Assembly (NCBI GenBank): GCA_959026535.1 | Contig: CAUFMB010000065.1 | Coordinates: forward strand, 1 to 10,124 | Length of the DNA: 10,124 nucleotides | Source: an uncultured Collinsella sp. | Lineage (GTDB): Bacteria > Actinomycetota > Coriobacteriia > Coriobacteriales > Coriobacteriaceae | Direction of reading: 5' to 3' | In this document: in pieces, positions 6,199 to 10,124 of the stretch | Layout of the letters: each line of letters begins with the position of its first letter | How positions within the stretch are numbered: position 1 is the stretch's first letter | Position numbers and translations under genes: made by a program | Notes under the pieces: model-generated | The model's input: the letters and a program-made list of their open reading frames with translations, nothing else | What the model was told of the DNA's origin: nothing | Database searches by the model: none

Positions 6199-6961
6199 AG
6201 CCCACCCCGCGCACGGTCTGGATGATGCGGGCGCTGCCGGCGTCCTCGATCTTGGCACGCAGGTGCGCGATGTGTACGTCGACGTTGTTGGTGTCGCCCA
6301 CGTATTCGTAGCCCAGCGCTTCGTGCGCGATGCGCTCGCGCGTGAGCACGGTCTCGGCATGCGCCATAAGCAGGGCGAGGACGTCGAACTCGCGGGCCGT
6401 GAGCACGATGGGTGAGCCTCCGACCGTGACTTCGCGGCGGTCGGGATCGAGCACAACCGATCCCGCGGTGAGTGCGGCGGGGGAGGGCGAGGCGGATGCC
6501 TGGGTCGAGCCGCTGACCGGGGGCATCGCGACGGCGCCGACGTCCGCGCCGCCCGCCATGCCCGCCTCAACGCCACCAACGCCCGAAGCCGCCCGCACGG
6601 CCTCCGAGCGCTTCAGCGCCACGCGGATCCGTGCGAACAGCTCCTCGATCGCAAACGGCTTGGTCAAGTAATCGTCGGCGCCGGCATCGAGCCCGGCCAC
6701 CTTGTCCATCACGGCGTCGCGCGCGGTGACCATGATCACCGGCACATCCTTGTGCTTGCGTACGCGCCGCAGCACCTCCATGCCGTTGAGCTGCGGCAAC
6801 AGCACGTCGAGCAGAATCAAATCGTAGTCGCGCTCCAGTGCCAGGTCCACGGCGGTGCGGCCGTCGGCGGCATGTTCCACCTGGTAGCCCTCGTGCTCCA
6901 GCTCGAGCGTCACAAAGCGGGCGATTTTCTCCTCGTCCTCTACGATCAGGATCCGTGCCAT
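6182..6961 (-). CDS. OmpR/PhoB-family response regulator
   Basis: This 259-residue DNA-binding regulator is phosphorylated by the kinase encoded next. The receiver domain spans residues 1-118, with acidic residues Glu8/Asp9, phospho-acceptor Asp52 (LILLDVLLP), Thr79 and Lys101 (YLTKPF). The winged-helix domain spans about 166-259 and ends in the typical TVRGVGYVCRA. The linker (120-165) is unusually long and rich in Ala, Gly, Ser and Pro; most family members have 5-20 residues there. ATG 6961 lies 18 nt after the stop of the DUF4342 gene, with a G-run (6967-6971) as a weak ribosome binding site. The gene overlaps the kinase gene by 17 nt, so translation is probably coupled. Target promoters are unknown; autoregulation is common in the family. 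Confidence 0.95.
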   Translation of the reverse strand: MARILIVEDEEKIARFVTLELEHEGYQVEHAADGRTAVDLALERDYDLILLDVLLPQLNGMEVLRRVRKHKDVPVIMVTARDAVMDKVAGLDAGADDYLTKPFAIEELFARIRVALKRSEAVRAASGVGGVEAGMAGGADVGAVAMPPVSGSTQASASPSPAALTAGSVVLDPDRREVTVGGSPIVLTAREFDVLALLMAHAETVLTRERIAHEALGYEYVGDTNNVDVHIAHLRAKIEDAGSARIIQTVRGVGYVCRA

Positions 6962-6979
6962 GCGTGCCCCCGTCTGTGA

Positions 6980-7522
6980 TTACTTGTCGTCGTTCAGATT
7001 TTGCTTGATGTCGTCCGCGGCATCGGCAGCGTGATTCATAAGGTTGTTGATGCTGCCGGGTACGTCGCCGTCGCTATCGATGCGGTAACGCATGCCAAAG
7101 AACAGGCCAATCAGCATCAGCCATATCGTGGCGCCCCAGGCAAACAGCGCGACGATGGGGATCAGGATGGGAATGGTGAAGATGATCGCGTCGCGGCGCG
7201 TGGCGATAAACTTGGTGTCCAGGCTCAGGCGGAAGAGCTTTTTGAGGTACTCCCACACGCTGTCCATCTTCTTGGAGAAGTCGGTCTTTTCGCTCGACTT
7301 TTCGTAGGCTGCCTGCGCGGCGACCATCTCGGCCGAGGGCTCATCGGCTGGCGCGGACTCGGTGGCGGCGTGCGCCGACGTGGTCTGGGTCTTGCCCTGC
7401 GACTCGAGCCAAATGATGGCGTCCAAAACGTTGCCGTCGGCAGCGTCGAGCGCCGCCTTGGCATCGGTGTAGCTCACGTTGCACTTGGTGCGGATGGTTT
7501 CAACTTTTTCGAGGTCGTCCAT
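6980..7522 (-). CDS. UBA-like / DUF4342 membrane protein
   Basis: This 180-residue protein has an N-terminal UBA/TS-N-like three-helix domain (residues 4-42; NVSYTDAKAALDAADGNVLDAIIWLE), as in EF-Ts and DUF4342 proteins. An Ala/Glu-rich linker (45-80) and an amphipathic segment (85-105) follow. The DUF4342-type region has a hydrophobic stretch at 112-143, long enough for one or two membrane passes. The tail is acidic. The molecular function of DUF4342 is not known to me. AAAGGA at 7529-7534 (minus strand) supports ATG 7522. It is the first gene of the likely operon with the response regulator and kinase; only 18 nt separate it from the regulator. That makes it a candidate accessory sensor or target, which is inference from position. 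Confidence 0.85.
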   Translation of the reverse strand: MDDLEKVETIRTKCNVSYTDAKAALDAADGNVLDAIIWLESQGKTQTTSAHAATESAPADEPSAEMVAAQAAYEKSSEKTDFSKKMDSVWEYLKKLFRLSLDTKFIATRRDAIIFTIPILIPIVALFAWGATIWLMLIGLFFGMRYRIDSDGDVPGSINNLMNHAADAADDIKQNLNDDK

Positions 7523-7640
7523 GACCTGTCCTTTCGTTCGATGGGCGCGACGCTGGGCGATTTGCCCGGGCGCGAACGTTGCGTTCGGCGGCCTGCGTTG
7601 CGCGCCGCCGCCCCGCCCTTGGTCGAACTCTATAGTGCAG
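7523..7640 (-). other. GC-rich structured leader of the DUF4342-regulator-kinase operon
   Basis: If the promoter at 7641-7668 is right, this is a 5' leader of roughly 110 nt. It contains a perfect 6-bp hairpin CGAACG-TTG-CGTTCG (7573-7587) and further self-complementary GGCGCG/CGCGCC segments (7570-7605). No riboswitch family is recognised and no open reading frame is convincing. Confidence 0.35.
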
Positions 7641-7668
7641 GTTATAGATTAAGCGATTCTTGAGCCAA
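7641..7668 (-). promoter_or_regulatory. Putative promoter of the DUF4342-regulator-kinase operon
   Basis: On the minus strand TTGGCT (7668-7663) and TATAAC (7646-7641) are separated by 16 bp. They sit in the only AT-richer patch upstream of the operon. The boxes are reasonable but not perfect sigma-70 matches, and no operator repeat is obvious. Confidence 0.4.
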
Positions 7669-7727
7669 GATTAATGTTGGATGAGTTTTTGGGTGTGCAG
7701 CGAGGGATCATTGTTAGTGGCTGGCGG

Positions 7728-7909
7728 CGAGGTCTAATACTTTCCCGAGAAGTGAACGAGTCTAATCGGACCCCCGAAGCATCGACACTTTGAGGGCGCC
7801 GTTTCCTGCAGTTTTGAAGATGGAATCCTGCGATTTTGCCGCCGAAAAATGCGGATGCTTCAGGGGTCCAAAAACAGCCGTTCACTTCTCGGAAAAGTAT
7901 TAGACCTCG
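7728..7909. repeat. 182-bp nested inverted-repeat element (MITE-like)
   Basis: The terminal arms 7728-7758 and 7879-7909 are complementary at 30 of 31 positions (ends CGAGGTCTAATAC and GTATTAGACCTCG). A second pair, 7768-7783 with 7854-7869 (GGACCCCCGAAGCATC / GATGCTTCAGGGGTCC), matches at 15 of 16. The two helices are separated by symmetric 9-nt spacers. The 70-nt central loop contains two TCCTGC(AG/GA)TTTTG units 22 nt apart (7804-7816 and 7826-7838). There is no open reading frame of note and no T-run. Size and termini suggest a non-autonomous mobile element or a structured intergenic repeat. No target-site duplication is obvious at the ends. Confidence 0.8.
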
Positions 7910-7935
7910 ATAGCGGGGGATAGCGGGCCGGTAGC

Positions 7936-7970
7936 AAGCCGGCGGCAGGACCATTTCCTGCCGCCGGCTT
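7936..7970 (-). terminator. Strong GC hairpin downstream of the methylase-like gene
   Basis: A perfect 15-bp stem (AAGCCGGCGGCAGGA at 7936-7950 with 7956-7970) has a 5-nt loop. It lies 19 nt beyond the stop of the minus-strand methylase-like gene and is the obvious candidate for ending that transcript. The minus-strand tail (TTGCTACC) is poor in T, so it may act less efficiently or as an mRNA-stabilising hairpin. Confidence 0.6.
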
Positions 7971-7989
7971 GGGACGCTGACGTTGACGA

Positions 7990-9213
7990 TTATTGCTGGC
8001 CGGCTTGTTCGAGCGTCTCGGTGACTGCCTTATTTGCGGCCTCGAGGTTGCGCTGGGCTTGGGCGACAGCGGCCTCGGCTTGCTTTTTTGCCTTTACGAC
8101 CTCAGCAAAGCGATTGATGGACTCGCTGTACTCGCGCGTGCGCGGGTCAAGCGCCGGCGGGATTTCGATCTCGAGCAGGTCGGAGGGGCGGACGGCGCGG
8201 GTGTATTGGTTCTCAGACAACACTCGCATAACCTTGGATCCATGGCCGTCGGTGAGGTACGCCGCGACCATTTCCGAATACACCATGCGTTCCTCGTCGG
8301 TCATCGTTGGAACCGCCGGGCGAATAGCGGTGGTGTTATGCGAGGCGACCAGATGCTGCTTTGCGTCGTCGACGCCAACCGCAAGTAGATTGGATGCGCC
8401 ATAGCGGCCGAGCATGCGAGGCATGATGATGTCGCCCGGGCGAAGCTCATAGCGATCCAAGATGCTTGGATTTACCTTTACGGGTTCCGAATCGGGCTCC
8501 GAGGCATCTTCGGCAACATCCCGGGGTAGCAGATAACCGTTGCGGAAGTCCTGCGATGAAATGCGGCGCACCTCGACTGCGTCAATGTCGTCCGAGGTGG
8601 TGCTGTCTCGGGGCATAAACGGCACCACGCGCATAAAGCTGTCACCAAGCGTCGAGCTGTAGTTTTGGGCGATGGCGATGAGCTCGACCCTGCCTTTAGA
8701 GAGCGCCGCATGATGCTGCAGCAGCTTGCGCGTTTCAACTGCGGTGGTGTGGATGTCCAGCGTTTTGCCCGAGTCAAACTCGACGCCACCCCAGTTAGCG
8801 GAGAAGTCCAGAGAAAGGTCGGGGTAGTTGATCTCGTCGGGAAAACGAAAACGAGGCAATTGTTCCACGGCGTTATGGAACGAAACAGTGCGACTACCCA
8901 CTGACAGCACGACCAGCGCGCACATAGAGTTTGCACTCGGCTCGGTGAGCGATGGGTATAGAACGCGTTCGATGAGCCCCTCACGCAACAGAATCGTGCG
9001 TGCCTGCTCGGCATCGTCCAAAAATCCGAGCGGCAGTAGCACGGCAGCTCGAGTTCGACCAGAGAGGGCTAGTGCGTATAGGTACCAGAGATAAGCCTCC
9101 CAGTCACAAAAGCCCAGATAACCAGGCTCTAGCTCATTAATGAGCGCCTCGCATGCGCTGTTCACCTTTACGCGCGACGTCGTGCAAAGACTGGGGGAGG
9201 ACGCACTCGCCAA
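7990..9213 (-). CDS. N-terminally truncated N-6 DNA methylase / specificity-type protein
   Basis: The reading frame codes for up to 407 residues. Residues 38-105 look like the second half of a type I (HsdM-like) adenine methylase fold: helix WEAYLWYLYALAL, strand RAAVLLPLG, then IERVLYPSL and CALVVLS. Residues 245-355 resemble a specificity-subunit target-recognition domain: LRPGDIIMPRMLGRYGASNLL, SHNTTAIRP, a Y..YLTDGHGSK segment and LLEIEIPP. Residues 365-405 form an Ala-rich coiled coil, as in HsdS spacers. The SAM-binding glycine motif and the catalytic NPPF/Y motif, which should lie upstream, are absent. The protein therefore cannot methylate DNA by itself. The start is uncertain: TTG 9213 is the longest, and GTG 9165 lies close to where the homology begins. 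Neither has a good ribosome binding site. It may be a pseudogene remnant or a specificity-only protein. Confidence 0.7.
   Translation of the reverse strand: MASASSPSLCTTSRVKVNSACEALINELEPGYLGFCDWEAYLWYLYALALSGRTRAAVLLPLGFLDDAEQARTILLREGLIERVLYPSLTEPSANSMCALVVLSVGSRTVSFHNAVEQLPRFRFPDEINYPDLSLDFSANWGGVEFDSGKTLDIHTTAVETRKLLQHHAALSKGRVELIAIAQNYSSTLGDSFMRVVPFMPRDSTTSDDIDAVEVRRISSQDFRNGYLLPRDVAEDASEPDSEPVKVNPSILDRYELRPGDIIMPRMLGRYGASNLLAVGVDDAKQHLVASHNTTAIRPAVPTMTDEERMVYSEMVAAYLTDGHGSKVMRVLSENQYTRAVRPSDLLEIEIPPALDPRTREYSESINRFAEVVKAKKQAEAAVAQAQRNLEAANKAVTETLEQAGQQ
9132..9145. repeat. 14-bp perfect palindrome at the junction of opposing ORFs
   Basis: GCTCATTAATGAGC is fully self-complementary. It lies within the overlap zone where the minus-strand methylase-like frame and the plus-strand unknown ORF meet. 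It could be an operator or a rearrangement scar, or it could be chance. Confidence 0.4.
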
Positions 9214-9691
9214 TGTGCTTTCGTGGGAATTAATCCTGATGGATGATGAGTCCGCGAGCGAAATGCTGGGCTTTCGCGTATGGCTCGGTGACGAGTGGGG
9301 CCTGTGCGAACGCTATCGCTTTTTGGCCGTGGTGTGTGTTCGCATGCTGAACAACATCCGGGCGCAAAAGGAGCTGCGCAAGTTCCTCGAGCAGGGCGAT
9401 GCGGCCTGCGATCTGGACGAGGACGATGTAGTTGAGGGCATTCGCCGCGACGTGCTGTATCCCGAGGAAGTGATCGACGCCAAACTCGGCGGCTATTGGG
9501 ATGCGAGCTTGGGACTCAACCTGCCTTGGAAGGACGAGCATCGGCAGACTTGCACGCGGATCGACAGGGCCATCGATGACTTGTTTGCCGAGGAAACGAA
9601 GCGCTGCGCTGCAGAGCTTGGGAAGAAGCTCGAGCGCGGGTATGAGGAGCGCGGGGGAGTGCCGTTATGTGAACCATTCACCGACGAATGA
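9140..9691 (+). CDS. Hypothetical protein, facing the methylase-like gene
   Basis: I do not recognise this protein. The longest frame gives 183 residues, mostly alpha-helical and acidic in the middle: helices around 12-30 and 56-85, an acidic segment at 90-100 (DLDEDDVVEG), and a charged C-terminal helix at 140-171. There is no signal peptide, membrane span or catalytic motif. The frame is open with high-GC third positions, which supports coding. The 5' end overlaps the opposing gene by up to 74 nt, and ATG 9140 has no ribosome binding site. GTG 9215, with GGGGGAGG at 9193-9200, or ATG 9239 are alternatives. It may be the remaining C-terminal part of a larger gene cut by a rearrangement near 9165. 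It ends 77 nt before the next gene on the same strand. Confidence 0.55.
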   Translation: MSASHALFTFTRDVVQRLGEDALANVLSWELILMDDESASEMLGFRVWLGDEWGLCERYRFLAVVCVRMLNNIRAQKELRKFLEQGDAACDLDEDDVVEGIRRDVLYPEEVIDAKLGGYWDASLGLNLPWKDEHRQTCTRIDRAIDDLFAEETKRCAAELGKKLERGYEERGGVPLCEPFTDE

Positions 9692-9768
9692 GAAAAAGTA
9701 GCGAGTGCGGTCCCCCGCGGGATTATCCTGGACCTATTACGTGAGCGGTGCGCGGGCGAGGAGCAAAC

Positions 9769-10092
9769 ATGGCAGGTCGTGGAGACAAATGGTCGAGGGA
9801 AGAAACCCTTGCGGCTCTGTTTTTGTACCTCGCCCTACCATCAAAAAAGGTTGATGATACAAGCGAGGATGTCCAGGCGTTAGCTAAGGCCATTGGCAGA
9901 ACGCCGGGTGCAGTTGCTCTAAAAATCTGGAATCTTGCATCTTTCGATGAGCGTCGACGCGCCCGCGGCAAGGTTGGAATGACCCATGCGAGCAAAATGG
10001 ACAAGATGGTTTGGGCTGAGTATTCCTCTGCTGGTGATGAGCTCGTCGAGGAAGCGACCGAGGTTTTCCTTGTTAGCGCCGGGCGATTTTAG
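9769..10092 (+). CDS. Short protein matching the N-terminal domain of HNH-type restriction endonucleases
   Basis: The product is 107 residues. GAGGAG at 9758-9763 supports ATG 9769 over the in-frame ATG 9748. The sequence KWSREETLAALFLYLALP (7-24), then AIGRTPGAVALKIWNLASFD (41-60) and a RARGKVGMTHASK stretch (64-76), matches my memory of the N-terminal helical domain in putative HNH restriction endonucleases of gut bacteria. Those proteins continue for about 200 more residues with the HNH nuclease; here a TAG stops the frame at 10090-10092. The product has no nuclease residues. It is either a truncated gene (stop or frameshift, with the rest beyond the window) or a stand-alone DNA-binding-like domain. 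Only 32 nt remain after the stop, so the window cannot decide. Confidence 0.65.
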   Translation: MAGRGDKWSREETLAALFLYLALPSKKVDDTSEDVQALAKAIGRTPGAVALKIWNLASFDERRRARGKVGMTHASKMDKMVWAEYSSAGDELVEEATEVFLVSAGRF

Positions 10093-10099
10093 CCGCTAA

Positions 10100-10119
10100 T
10101 GGTCAAACTATTTTGACCA
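10100..10119. repeat. 20-bp palindrome after the HNH-domain-like gene
   Basis: TGGTCAAA and TTTGACCA form perfect 8-bp arms around CTAT, 7 nt after the stop at 10092. No T-run follows within the window, so it could be an operator for a gene beyond the right edge or a weak terminator. Confidence 0.45.
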
Positions 10120-10124
10120 ATCCC

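Noticed and set aside
6199..6579. Upstream extension of the histidine kinase frame by 127 residues.
   Set aside because: It runs within the response regulator gene in another frame, is Pro/Arg/Ser low-complexity, and ATG 6198 with a ribosome binding site explains the kinase better.
7728..7909. CRISPR array or riboswitch reading of the nested repeat region.
   Set aside because: There is no run of equal repeats with unique spacers, and no known riboswitch core is visible; the inverted-repeat description accounts for the structure.
7649..7954. 101-residue minus-strand ORF across the nested repeat.
   Set aside because: It spans the inverted repeats, has no ribosome binding site and no recognisable domain.

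Overview
The window looks like a chromosomal segment of a GC-rich actinobacterium of class Coriobacteriia, most likely Collinsella or a close relative. This rests on codon use, the enolase / DivIC-like / Ppx-GppA gene order shared with other actinobacteria, a stand-alone galactitol-type PTS IIB gene, and the style of the proteins. The genus assignment is an inference; no database was searched.

Layout. Positions 2-937 hold the 3' part of enolase, closed by a strong intrinsic terminator. A weak promoter then precedes a DivIC/FtsB-like membrane protein and a Ppx/GppA phosphatase (1133-2916). Positions 2917-3335 are a mosaic: a 69-nt imperfect palindrome, two diverged copies of a terminator plus the tRNA 3' end, a hairpin-rich stretch between them, and a complete tRNA-Leu(UAA) on the minus strand. 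Next come a membrane-anchored helical-repeat protein (minus, 3367-3990), a divergent pair made of a PTS IIB protein and a VOC/glyoxalase-fold protein (plus, 4154-4827), and a bidirectional terminator. A three-gene minus-strand operon fills 7522-4903: a UBA-like/DUF4342 membrane protein, an OmpR-type response regulator and a sensor histidine kinase.

Positions 7523-7989 contain no gene but hold a 182-bp nested inverted repeat (7728-7909) that looks like a MITE or another structured mobile repeat, followed by a long GC-rich hairpin. The right end (7990-10124) looks like degraded or rearranged defence DNA. It has an N-6 DNA methylase/specificity-type protein lacking its catalytic N-terminal half, an unrecognised ORF facing it, and a short protein matching only the N-terminal domain of HNH-type putative restriction endonucleases.

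How it works together: the left half is housekeeping (glycolysis, septum formation, polyphosphate/(p)ppGpp metabolism, a tRNA). The middle is a small sugar-related unit and a signalling operon whose signal is unknown. The right end is accessory DNA. The best candidates for something undescribed are the 182-bp nested inverted repeat, the tRNA-Leu 3'-end duplication, and the catalytically incomplete methylase-like gene with its two neighbours.
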